Origin: Porticoccaceae bacterium LTM1
GTDB taxonomy: Bacteria; Pseudomonadota; Gammaproteobacteria; Pseudomonadales; Porticoccaceae
NCBI GenBank assembly: GCA_030252795.1
Contig: CP127080.1
Location: 563,501-627,500, forward strand
DNA length: 64,000 nt
Reading direction: 5' to 3'
The notes beneath the pieces are model-generated. The model made no database searches. It was not told where the DNA came from and worked only from the letters and a program-made list of their open reading frames with translations. Below, piece by piece: positions 57,102-64,000 of the stretch; positions within the stretch are counted from its first letter, which is position 1; each line of letters begins with the position of its first letter. The translations under genes and the position numbers were made by a program.

Positions 57102-57156
57102 AATCATTGTTAATATCGTCATTGCGAGCGTAATGGTTAAACGGAAATAATGGGCT

Positions 57157-57242
57157 CGTCATCGCGAGCGAAGCGCGGCGATCCGGTGTCTCTTTGCGAA
57201 CCGACACTGGATTGCCGCGTCGCTTAGCTCCTCGCAATGACG
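57157..57242. repeat. Dispersed inverted repeat, GTCATTGCGAG family
   Basis: Left arm CGTCATCGCGAGCGAAGCGC... and right arm ending ...CTCCTCGCAATGACG are imperfect reverse complements around a short centre. A partial extra copy CGTCATTGCGAGCG lies at 57118-57131. A second full element of the same family occurs at 59991-60086. This is a REP-like intergenic family seen in many bacteria. Confidence 0.8.
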
Positions 57243-57260
57243 AATCCAAAACGTATTTCT

Positions 57261-57284
57261 GTAGGAGCGACTTCAGTCGCGAAC
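57261..57284. repeat. Short palindromic repeat GTAGGAGCGACTTCAGTCGC
   Basis: The palindrome GCGACT-TC-AGTCGC is preceded by GTAGGA and followed by GAAC. The same short element is widespread in intergenic regions of Pseudomonas and Xanthomonas. It lies 40 bp before argJ, so it may form a hairpin in the argJ leader. Confidence 0.7.
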
Positions 57285-57323
57285 ATAATTTAGACGTGCC
57301 CTTTATCAAGGATTAAAAAATAT

Positions 57324-58538
57324 ATGGCCGTAGGCAAAGACACTTTCCCTGTAATGCACCCCGTAGCTGGCTTCAAATTGGGTACCGCCTCCGCCGGTAT
57401 TAAAAAGCCGGGACGAAAGGATCTGGTGTTAATGGAGGCAGCTCCAGGTAGTACAGTCGCAGGAGTTTTTACCCTCAACGCCTTTTGCGCGGCTCCCGTA
57501 CAAGTTGCCAAAGCCCATCTTGCTGACAGCTCGCCACGCTACCTGATTACCAATACCGGAAATGCCAATGCAGGAACTGGTCAACAAGGGCTGGATAACG
57601 CCAACACGGTGTGTCGGGCCTTGGCGGCAGAAGTTGGTGTATCCAGTGCAGAAATTTTGCCTTTTTCAACAGGTGTAATTGGCGAACCCCTGCCAGTCGA
57701 TAAAATTCTGGCAGCCCTGCCATCTACGGTTCAAGCGCTTAGCGAAGAGGGTTGGTCGGACGCGGCCGTTGGTATTATGACCACCGATACTCGTCCCAAA
57801 GGTACTTCAAAACAGATTGATATCGACGGAAACACTGTAACTATTACCGGAATCTCCAAGGGCTCCGGCATGATCAAGCCCAATATGGCAACCATGCTGG
57901 GATACATCGCCACGGATGCGGCTATTGAGCAGGAGCAATTACAGACTCTGATCAGCGCCTGCGCAGATAAGTCGTTTAACCGAATTACGGTTGATGGGGA
58001 TACCTCTACCAACGATTCTGTTGTTCTGGTCGCTACCGGGCAGTCCGGAGTCACCATTGCACCGCAATCATCAGGTTATACGCAGTTTGTAGAGGCCCTT
58101 GAACAAGTCGCCAGTGAACTCGCGCAAGCCATTGTTCGCGACGGAGAGGGAGCTACCAAGTTCGTTACCGTTCAGGTAAGCGGTGGCGCAACACGTCAAG
58201 AGAGTCTGGCAGCGGCATTTACTGTTGCCGAGTCGCCATTAGTGAAAACAGCCTTGTTTGCTTCGGATCCGAACTGGGGGCGTATACTGGCGGCGGTTGG
58301 CCGTGCCGGAATCGATGATCTCAATGTAGAAACGGTGACGGTTCACCTGGGAGATGTTTTACTTGCCGAAAAAGGTGGGCGAGCTGCCAGTTATACCGAA
58401 GAAGCCGGTCAGGGAGTGATGGATCGCGAAGAAATTGAGATTCGTATTGACCTGGGAAGAGGTGAGTATCAGGAGACAGTCTGGACCACAGACCTCTCCT
58501 ACGATTATGTGAAGATCAACGCTGAGTATCGCACCTAA
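57324..58538 (+). CDS. argJ: Bifunctional glutamate N-acetyltransferase / amino-acid acetyltransferase ArgJ
   Basis: ArgJ moves the acetyl group from N-acetylornithine to glutamate, recycling it in arginine synthesis. The 404-residue precursor cleaves itself at the Ala-Thr bond within KPNMATMLGYIA (about 186-197); the new N-terminal threonine is the nucleophile. Other landmarks are NTGNANAGTG and DPNWGRILAAVGRAG. The gene lies between secA and mutT, as in Pseudomonas, but is separated from both by repeat clusters. Confidence 0.97.
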   Translation: MAVGKDTFPVMHPVAGFKLGTASAGIKKPGRKDLVLMEAAPGSTVAGVFTLNAFCAAPVQVAKAHLADSSPRYLITNTGNANAGTGQQGLDNANTVCRALAAEVGVSSAEILPFSTGVIGEPLPVDKILAALPSTVQALSEEGWSDAAVGIMTTDTRPKGTSKQIDIDGNTVTITGISKGSGMIKPNMATMLGYIATDAAIEQEQLQTLISACADKSFNRITVDGDTSTNDSVVLVATGQSGVTIAPQSSGYTQFVEALEQVASELAQAIVRDGEGATKFVTVQVSGGATRQESLAAAFTVAESPLVKTALFASDPNWGRILAAVGRAGIDDLNVETVTVHLGDVLLAEKGGRAASYTEEAGQGVMDREEIEIRIDLGRGEYQETVWTTDLSYDYVKINAEYRT

Positions 58539-58541
58539 CTA

Positions 58542-58797
58542 TGTCATTCTGAGTCGAGCTTCTGTCATTCTGAGTGGAGCGAAGAATCCCCAGTTCTGCC
58601 AAGGCTCAGAGATCCTTCGCTGTGCTCAGGATGACAAAGGAAAAGTGAGCAGGATGGCAGGGAACAGGATCGCAGGGAACAGGATCGCAGGGAACAGGAT
58701 CGCAGGGAACAGTGGGGTAGCATCTGTCATTCTAGGTTCAGTTTCTGTCATTCTGAGTTCAGTTTCAGTCATTCTGAGTGAAACGAAGAATCTCAAA
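58542..58797. repeat. Repeat cluster: TGTCATTCTGAG elements and a four-copy 15-bp tandem repeat
   Basis: The whole argJ-mutT gap is repeats. TGTCATTCTGAG begins at 58542, 58563 and near 58746, with related or broken copies between. An inverted partner ends GTGCTCAGGATGACA at 58637. In the middle, 58651-58710 holds four direct copies of the 15-mer AGGATCGCAGGGAAC, the first with one mismatch. No coding sequence is supported here. Confidence 0.85.
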
Positions 58798-58815
58798 AGG
58801 TAAAACAACATAACA

Positions 58816-59589
58816 ATGAAACGCATTCACGTAGTAGCCGGAATAATCTATGGCCAGGATGGCCGACTGCTAATAGCCAAACGTCCGGATCATCTCCATA
58901 AAGGTGGTCTTTGGGAGTTTCCCGGTGGCAAGGTGGATGAGGGGGAATCAGCTCGCGAAGCGTTGGTTCGTGAGCTGCGCGAAGAGCTGGCAATAGATGT
59001 TGTCCATTGCCGTCCCTTTACCGAAATCCATCACGACTACCCCGATAAACAGGTATTTCTCGACTTCTGGAAAGTCACCACATTTAATGGCCAGCCTCAT
59101 GGTAATGAGGGGCAGCCAACTAAGTGGGTAACACTGAATCAGCTGTGTGGCTACGACTTTCCTGAGGCCAATGAACCGGTTGTAACCAAGCTGGTTGATG
59201 AAGCCAAGTCCAGACCGAAATCCATGCAGAAGTTAGCAGTTATTCATAAAGGATATTTGTGGGCTATGGCTATGGCTTTGCTGTTAGCAGCAGCTTATTA
59301 CTTTATGGATGATACAAGGGGAATGTCAGAGCAGCAGAAATATAACTATTGGTGGCTGGAAGGCATTACTCCGGAACCGTCGAAGTTACTGGCAGATCAA
59401 TACACACTGGGTGTCTTGGAGGCGGCATGTGCTGGCGTAATTCCACCGACAGAAAGCAGGTTCCCATCCTTGGTGGATAAGGTGGACGGATTTCTTTCGA
59501 AGGTGCAGAGCCTCAATATATCCTATGCCTGTGAAGCAGCTCACTACAAACGGGAAATGGCACTACTCAAAAAAGAATTAGAGGAATAA
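58816..59589 (+). CDS. mutT: MutT-like Nudix hydrolase fused to a membrane segment and an unknown C-terminal domain
   Basis: Residues 1-135 form a MutT/Nudix domain, which removes 8-oxo-dGTP from the nucleotide pool. The Nudix box G38-x5-E44-x7-REL-REELAI (38-60) is intact, preceded by GGLWEFPG. After residue 140 the protein continues with a basic linker, a hydrophobic helix (about 147-164, YLWAMAMALLLAAAYYFM) and about 90 further residues of unrecognised, partly helical sequence ending in KREMALLKKELEE. Pseudomonas MutT instead carries a thiamine-phosphate-synthase-like tail. The reading frame is continuous, so this is a real extension and would put the enzyme at the membrane. Confidence 0.88.
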   Translation: MKRIHVVAGIIYGQDGRLLIAKRPDHLHKGGLWEFPGGKVDEGESAREALVRELREELAIDVVHCRPFTEIHHDYPDKQVFLDFWKVTTFNGQPHGNEGQPTKWVTLNQLCGYDFPEANEPVVTKLVDEAKSRPKSMQKLAVIHKGYLWAMAMALLLAAAYYFMDDTRGMSEQQKYNYWWLEGITPEPSKLLADQYTLGVLEAACAGVIPPTESRFPSLVDKVDGFLSKVQSLNISYACEAAHYKREMALLKKELEE

Positions 59590-59612
59590 GGCACTCCGGA
59601 ATTCCCAAACGT

Positions 59613-59682
59613 GTCATCCTGAGCGTAGCGAAGGATCTCGTACTCACCGACCATTGAGATCCTTCGCTACGCTCAGGATGAC
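59613..59682. repeat. Perfect 27-bp inverted repeat, TCATCCTGAGCG family
   Basis: Arms 59613-59639 and 59656-59682 are exact reverse complements (GTCATCCTGAGCGTAGCGAA... / ...CGCTCAGGATGAC) around a 16-nt centre. It lies after mutT and could end both convergent transcripts, though it lacks a T run. Two short direct repeats of CCTCAGGATGACATAGG-like sequence trail it up to about 59716. Confidence 0.85.
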
Positions 59683-59746
59683 ATAGGGGCCTCAGGATGA
59701 CATAGGAGCCTCAGGGCGATCTGGGAATCACCGTAGCCGGAACCTA

Positions 59747-59959
59747 TCAGTGCCTTATACTTTCAGCTTCTTCCAATAATTCCGGATCAAGCACAGGCTC
59801 CCCCGGAATACTGTTTGTCTCATTTGCCCAATCACCAAAATCAATCTGTTTGCAACGCGCAGAACAGAATGGGCGATGAGGGAATTGATCACTCCACTCA
59901 ATGGTTTTCTTGCAGGTGGGGCAGCTCAATTCAAGCGGTTTTTTCTTCAATTCTGACAT
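59747..59959 (-). CDS. yacG: DNA gyrase inhibitor YacG
   Basis: YacG is a small zinc protein that binds GyrB and inhibits gyrase. The 70-residue product has the four zinc cysteines in CPTC (about 13-16) and CSARC (about 32-36), followed by QIDFGDWANE, all as in the family. ATG 59959 is chosen; a GTG three codons upstream is possible. It follows coaE with a repeat element between them. Confidence 0.93.
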   Translation of the reverse strand: MSELKKKPLELSCPTCKKTIEWSDQFPHRPFCSARCKQIDFGDWANETNSIPGEPVLDPELLEEAESIRH

Positions 59960-59990
59960 ATACAACACTTACGTAATTTCGTGACTTTTA

Positions 59991-60086
59991 GATCCAGACT
60001 CTGGGTCGCCGCGCTTCGCTCGCGATGACGGCATATTAATTAATCCCTCGTCATTGCGAGGAGCAGAGCGACGCGGCAATCCAGTG
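59991..60086. repeat. Dispersed inverted repeat, GTCATTGCGAG family (second copy)
   Basis: The arms ATCCAGACTCTGGGTCGCCG...CGCGATGACG and CGTCATTGCGAGGAGCAGAG...GCGGCAATCCAGTG are imperfect reverse complements and match the element at 57157-57242. It fills the gap between yacG and coaE. Confidence 0.8.
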
Positions 60087-60104
60087 ACTTTGCATCCTTG
60101 GCTA

Positions 60105-60707
60105 TCAAGCAGGCTGCGCCGCCATCTCCAGATACTTCTGATGAAGCGCCTCAATCTGTTCCTTCAGGTCATCCATTGAGCCACTATTATCAATAATATC
60201 GTCCGCCAGCTCCTGGCGTTTAGCTCGTGGCATCTGGTTTGCCATAATCGCTTTTACCTGGCTCTCGGAATTTGCATCCCGCGACATGGTGCGCTCAACT
60301 TGTAACTCTTCAGGGATGTCTACTACCACGACCCGATCTGCCAATCGATACTGATCTGTTTCCAGTAACAGCGGAGATGAAAGGATCACATAGGGAGTTT
60401 GAGCTGACTCAAGGCGATTCTGCAGCCATTCCCTGATTAACGGATGTAGCAACCCTTCCAGCCACATGCGCTTATCCGGATCAGAAAATACCAGGGCTCG
60501 AAGCGCACGACGGTTCAGGTCTCCACTGGGTAGCAGAACTCCAGCACCAAAATGCTCTACGATCTCCTCGTAAGCAGGAGTGCCTTGTTCTACAACTCTG
60601 CGAGACGCGACATCAGCATCGACAATCTCAATGCCCAGATCCTGAAAAATATGCGTAGCAGCATTTTTGCCACTACCAATACCACCAGTAATGCCTACAA
60701 CAAACAT
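60105..60707 (-). CDS. coaE: Dephospho-CoA kinase
   Basis: CoaE phosphorylates dephospho-CoA in the last step of coenzyme A synthesis. The 200-residue protein opens with the P-loop VVGITGGIGSGKNAATHIF (about 3-21) and contains DADVASRRVVEQG and VVVDIPEELQVERTMSRD. ATG 60707 is the start; upstream in-frame codons lead into unrelated sequence. The pilD-coaE-yacG order is that of Pseudomonas. Confidence 0.95.
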   Translation of the reverse strand: MFVVGITGGIGSGKNAATHIFQDLGIEIVDADVASRRVVEQGTPAYEEIVEHFGAGVLLPSGDLNRRALRALVFSDPDKRMWLEGLLHPLIREWLQNRLESAQTPYVILSSPLLLETDQYRLADRVVVVDIPEELQVERTMSRDANSESQVKAIMANQMPRAKRQELADDIIDNSGSMDDLKEQIEALHQKYLEMAAQPA

Positions 60708-60857
60708 AGCGATATGATCCTTGTTATTGAGTGGATTACAGTGACTCTTATTATGCACAATACCAAGCCAATGCGAAGGGCGATGTGATGTATTGACCGA
60801 AGTATGAGTGGAAGCGGCGCTCGAATAAACGCTTATTACCTAGAGCAATCTTTTCGT

Positions 60858-60923
60858 CGTCATCCCCGCGGAGGCGGGGATCCATTTGCACTAATATGGA
60901 TTCCCGCTTGCGCGGGAATGACG
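60858..60923. repeat. Dispersed inverted repeat, GTCATTCCCGCG family
   Basis: CGTCATCCCCGCGGAGGCGG at the left and CCGCTTGCGCGGGAATGACG at the right form an imperfect inverted repeat around TCCATTTGCACTAATATGGA. This is a third family of short intergenic repeats within 4 kb. The rest of 60708-60996 shows no gene. Confidence 0.85.
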
Positions 60924-60996
60924 GCATGGAGGGGCTGAGCCAAGCCCGCCGCAGGCGCACTCCAGACCTTCGGGGGCGAAATCCCAACAACCCCGA

Positions 60997-61848
60997 CTAA
61001 GGCAAATACCAATTCATAATATCCTGACCCCACAGCAAGGCAATCCACCCCGCCGCAGCCAGATAAGGCCCAAAAGCAATAGGAATCTGCCGATCACGCC
61101 CCATAGTGGCAATCAGCGTAATCCCCACCACAGCACCCACCACAGACGCCAGCAAAATGATCATCGGCAAAAATTGCCAACCCATCCAGGCGCCCAATGC
61201 TGCCAGCAGCTTAAAGTCGCCATGACCCATACCTTCCTTGCCGGTAATCCACTTGAATACCCAATACACACTCCACAGAGACAGGTAGCCAGCGGCCGCG
61301 CCAATTACAGCTTCACTGAGCGGAACAAATGTACCATCCAGGTTGATCAGTAACCCCAGCCACAGCAGCGGCAGGGTAATATTGTCTGGCAGCAGCTTAT
61401 GGCCAAAATCAATGCCGGTCAGGCAGATCAGTGCCCACGAAAACAGCGCCACAAACAGCGCCTTTTCGGTAAAGCCAAAATGGAAAACGACCACACCGGT
61501 AATCAGGCCGCAAATAAGTTCAATCAGTGGGTACTGGATGGAGATTTTGGTTGAACAGCTACCACAGCGCCCACGCAATAACAGGTAGCTCAGTACCGGT
61601 ATATTGTGCCAGGGCTTGATGGCAACCCCACAGGAAGGGCAGTGTGAAGCAGGAAAAGCAAGGCCGATTTTATGATTGTCCGGCTCTGGCTCCATTCCCA
61701 AAAAGTCGCGGGATTGCTGTTTCCAGTCCCTCTCCAGTACCAGTGGGAGACGGTAAATAACAACATTCAAAAAACTGCCGATAATCAGTCCGAGTAATAC
61801 GGCAGCGCCCACCACAAGGGTGGGCGCAGTCATTAAATCTTGGGGCAT
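60997..61848 (-). CDS. pilD: Prepilin peptidase / N-methyltransferase PilD
   Basis: PilD cleaves leader peptides of type IV prepilins and type II pseudopilins and methylates the new N-terminus. The 283-residue protein has about eight membrane segments. It has a zinc loop with CPSCGVAIKPWHNIPVLSYLLLRGRC in two Cys pairs (about 70-97), and the aspartyl protease residues in LTGIDFGHKLLPD and GMGHGDFKLLAALGAW (GxGD type). The ATG at 61848 follows AAGGAAA. It is 24 bp downstream of pilC. Confidence 0.96.
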   Translation of the reverse strand: MPQDLMTAPTLVVGAAVLLGLIIGSFLNVVIYRLPLVLERDWKQQSRDFLGMEPEPDNHKIGLAFPASHCPSCGVAIKPWHNIPVLSYLLLRGRCGSCSTKISIQYPLIELICGLITGVVVFHFGFTEKALFVALFSWALICLTGIDFGHKLLPDNITLPLLWLGLLINLDGTFVPLSEAVIGAAAGYLSLWSVYWVFKWITGKEGMGHGDFKLLAALGAWMGWQFLPMIILLASVVGAVVGITLIATMGRDRQIPIAFGPYLAAAGWIALLWGQDIMNWYLP

Positions 61849-61872
61849 AAGGTATTTCCTTGATTATTATTC

Positions 61873-63090
61873 TTAGCCAACAACTTGACCGAGGTTGAAG
61901 ATTGGCAGGTACATGGCAATCAAGAGGCTGCCAACCAGTCCACCAATAACGACCATGATTAACGGTTCCAGGAGGGCGGTTAAGTTATCAACGGCATTAT
62001 CAACGGACTCTTCATAGTGAACTGCTGCCTTTTCAAGCATCTCGTCCAGGGCGCCGGACTCTTCACCAATGGAAGTCATCTGTAGCAGCATTACTGGAAA
62101 CAGCCCTGTATTACGCAAAGACTGGTGCAGTTGGATACCGGTGGTTACTTCATCGCGAACTTTGATAATGCCGTCCCTATAAACAGCATTGCCAGCTGCC
62201 CCCGCGACAGAACTTAGTGCATCAACAAGCGGAACACCGGCTGCGAAAGTTGTAGATAATGTTCTGGCAAACCGGGCAATAATACCTTCATACAGGATTT
62301 TTCCTACAACTGGTATTTTGAGAGATGCGCGGTCGATAGTGTCCGAGAATTTCTGGGAGCGCAGGCGGGCCTCTTTGAAGGCTACTCCAATTGCAATGAT
62401 AACAGCTAGCCAAAGTAGCCAGTACTTTTGAGCAACTTCAGAAATACCTAGTACAAATAACGTGTATGCAGGAAGGTCTGCACCAAACCCCTGGAAAGTT
62501 TGAGCGAAAACAGGAATAACTTTAACCAGCAAAATACCAGTAACTAATACAGCAACCGCCAAAATGGCGGCCGGGTATACCATAGCTTTGCGAACTTTGG
62601 CTTTGAGGGATTCCAGCTTCTCTTTATAGGTAGCGATGCGGTCGAGCATCGTTTCCAGGGAGCCGGATTGTTCGCCGGAATCTACCAGGCTGCAAAAAAG
62701 GTCGTCAAAGTATCGTGGGTGTTTCTTAAGTGATGTAGCTAATCCAGAGCCGGCAGCCACATCATCTCTAATCGTTTCTATAAGTTCTCTGAGGGACTCC
62801 TTCTCAACACCCTCAGATACGATGTCAAAACTTTGTACCAGAGGAACACCAGCTTTCATCATGGTGGCCATTTGCCGGGTGAAAATGGCAATATCTTGTG
62901 GCTTTATTGGTTTTTTTCCACCACCAAATAGGGGTTTGGGCTTCTTTTTGACTGAAGCTGCAGTTACCCCCTGCTTTCGCAATTGTGCTTTGACAATATT
63001 AGGGTTGGAGCCCTTTATTTCACCCTTAACGGGTTTTCCCTGTTTGTCTTTACCCTTGTAGATAAAAACTTCTGCCTGTGCTGCTGCCAT
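61873..63090 (-). CDS. pilC: Type IV pilus inner-membrane platform protein PilC
   Basis: PilC is the inner-membrane platform that couples the PilB ATPase to pilin assembly. The 405-residue protein has two repeated T2SS-F domains (about 70-193 and 273-395), with FTRQMATMMKAGVPLVQSFD and the parallel FARTLSTTFAAGVPLVDALS, and three membrane segments. The N-terminus VFIYKGKDKQGKPVKGEI is also typical. It follows pilB by 51 bp. Confidence 0.96.
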   Translation of the reverse strand: MAAAQAEVFIYKGKDKQGKPVKGEIKGSNPNIVKAQLRKQGVTAASVKKKPKPLFGGGKKPIKPQDIAIFTRQMATMMKAGVPLVQSFDIVSEGVEKESLRELIETIRDDVAAGSGLATSLKKHPRYFDDLFCSLVDSGEQSGSLETMLDRIATYKEKLESLKAKVRKAMVYPAAILAVAVLVTGILLVKVIPVFAQTFQGFGADLPAYTLFVLGISEVAQKYWLLWLAVIIAIGVAFKEARLRSQKFSDTIDRASLKIPVVGKILYEGIIARFARTLSTTFAAGVPLVDALSSVAGAAGNAVYRDGIIKVRDEVTTGIQLHQSLRNTGLFPVMLLQMTSIGEESGALDEMLEKAAVHYEESVDNAVDNLTALLEPLIMVVIGGLVGSLLIAMYLPIFNLGQVVG

Positions 63091-63141
63091 AATTGACCCC
63101 TGACGGCTTCTCTATTTGTTATTGCCAGTATGTCTATAGTT

Positions 63142-64000
63142 TTAGTCGCTAGTGACGCGATTTGCCTCTTCGAGGCTGATTATACCCGCCGCTGCCTTGC
63201 GAAGTGCGGACTGGCGCAAGGTTCTGAATCCTTCCTCTTTGGCCTTTTCGGCAATCTGCAGTGAGTTTCCACCCTCCATAATGAGTCGAGCAATGGATGG
63301 TGATACCTTCAGTACCTCATATATCCCCGAGCGTCCTTTGTAGCCTTTGCTGCATTTGGAGCACCCGACTGGGTGGTACAAGGTGATTTCTTTGCGGGGA
63401 ATACCAATATCATCAAATCCTTCTTCACTGAGTACCTTATCAGGAATGTCATCTGCCGGCTTGCGGCAATGGCTGCACAATCGCCGTGCCAGTCGTTGGG
63501 CAATAATCAGGTTAACTGATGTGGCTACGTTGAAAGAGGGAACGCCCATATTCAAAAGTCGGGTCAATGTCTCTGGTGCGCTATTTGTGTGCAAGGTTGA
63601 TAGCACCATGTGGCCTGTCTGTGCGGCTTTGATGGCAATCTCTGCAGTTTCAAGGTCACGAATCTCACCCACCATGATTACATCGGGGTCCTGACGCAGG
63701 AAGGCCCGCAACGCATTGGCAAAGGTCAGGTTTACCTTGGTGTTGATCTGGACCTGGTTAATCCCATCCATATTGATCTCGATGGGATCTTCCGCTGTGG
63801 AGATGTTTCGCTCCGGAGTATTGAGTATCCCCAGGCCGGTATACAGCGATACCGTTTTACCGCTACCGGTAGGTCCTGTTACCAGAATCATGCCCTGGTG
63901 TTTTTCCAGTGTCTCCAAATAGGCTTCTTTCTGGTCCACTTCATAGCCCAGTGCATCAATACCCATCTTGGCGCTGTTGGAGTCCAGGATCCGCAGTACA
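63142..64000 (-). CDS. pilB: Type IV pilus extension ATPase PilB (partial, runs off the right edge)
   Basis: PilB is the hexameric ATPase that powers pilus extension. About 286 C-terminal residues are present. Walker A is in [17 protein letters not shown], followed by the Asp box [15 protein letters not shown], Walker [15 protein letters not shown], the His box [14 protein letters not shown], and the zinc-binding cysteines CSHC and CSKC. The N-terminal part lies beyond the window. No pilA is seen nearby. Confidence 0.95.
   Translation of the reverse strand, partial: VLRILDSNSAKMGIDALGYEVDQKEAYLETLEKHQGMILVTGPTGSGKTVSLYTGLGILNTPERNISTAEDPIEINMDGINQVQINTKVNLTFANALRAFLRQDPDVIMVGEIRDLETAEIAIKAAQTGHMVLSTLHTNSAPETLTRLLNMGVPSFNVATSVNLIIAQRLARRLCSHCRKPADDIPDKVLSEEGFDDIGIPRKEITLYHPVGCSKCSKGYKGRSGIYEVLKVSPSIARLIMEGGNSLQIAEKAKEEGFRTLRQSALRKAAAGIISLEEANRVTSD

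Noticed and set aside
58651..58710. CRISPR-like repeats
   Set aside because: The 15-bp units are directly abutting with no spacers; this is a simple tandem repeat.
58626..58826. Minus-strand 66-codon open frame with a repeated FPAIL motif
   Set aside because: The protein repeat only mirrors the 15-bp tandem DNA repeat; there is no ribosome site and no family.
59216..59589. Frameshift joining mutT to a separate downstream gene
   Set aside because: The frame is continuous with no second ribosome site or start near the junction; a true fusion is the simpler reading.

Overview
The window is about 64 kb of bacterial chromosome from a gammaproteobacterium. Gene order points to the Pseudomonas/Cellvibrio side of the class: nadD-rsfS-rlmH-mrdA-mrdB-mltB-rlpA-dacA-ybeD-lipB-lipA, a complete mraZ-to-ftsZ division and cell wall cluster followed by lpxC, secA-argJ-mutT, and pilB-pilC-pilD-coaE-yacG. 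No sequence here names the genus. A marine or environmental cellvibrionad-like organism is a reasonable guess, not a proven one.

Layout. (1) 1-1.7 kb: two divergent genes around a perfect SOS (LexA) box. One encodes a radical-SAM-type protein that appears to lack its iron-sulfur cysteine motif; the other encodes an acetyltransferase. A LON-domain protein follows. (2) 1.7-13.1 kb: proA, nadD, ribosome maturation genes, the elongation genes mrdA/mrdB with lytic transglycosylases and the carboxypeptidase dacA, then lipoate genes, closed by a strong terminator. (3) 13.2-25.5 kb: a light- and lipid-related accessory region. It holds a photolyase, a membrane diguanylate cyclase, a B12-type MerR photoreceptor regulator (LitR/CarH family), and a tight operon of lipid-modifying enzymes: two CFA-synthase-like methyltransferases, DUF2878, DUF1295, a desaturase, an FAD oxidoreductase and DUF1365. 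(4) 25.5-33.7 kb: a flavin reductase, an Lrp regulator, pepQ, the dolP-diaA-yraN-lpoA / rsmI locus, and an ATP-NAD-kinase-like gene. (5) 33.7-34.9 kb: non-coding. It carries three hairpin elements that share an invariant 26-nt loop but have unrelated, self-complementary stems, then RNase P RNA, then the mra promoter with its MraZ operator. (6) 34.9-57.1 kb: the dcw cluster, lpxC, an M23 peptidase and secA. The cluster is interrupted only by a small inverted-repeat element between murC and ddl. (7) 57.1-64 kb: argJ, mutT, yacG, coaE, pilD, pilC and partial pilB, separated by several families of short dispersed repeats.

Most of the window is core housekeeping: peptidoglycan precursor synthesis, divisome and elongasome assembly, outer-membrane lipid A synthesis, protein export and type IV pili. 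The accessory signals that deserve a second look are the constant-loop/variable-stem hairpins at 33.77-34.10 kb, the LitR-linked lipid operon with its 11-bp-spaced operator-like repeats, the SOS-controlled radical-SAM-like protein without a cluster motif, and the element inserted at the murC-ddl junction.
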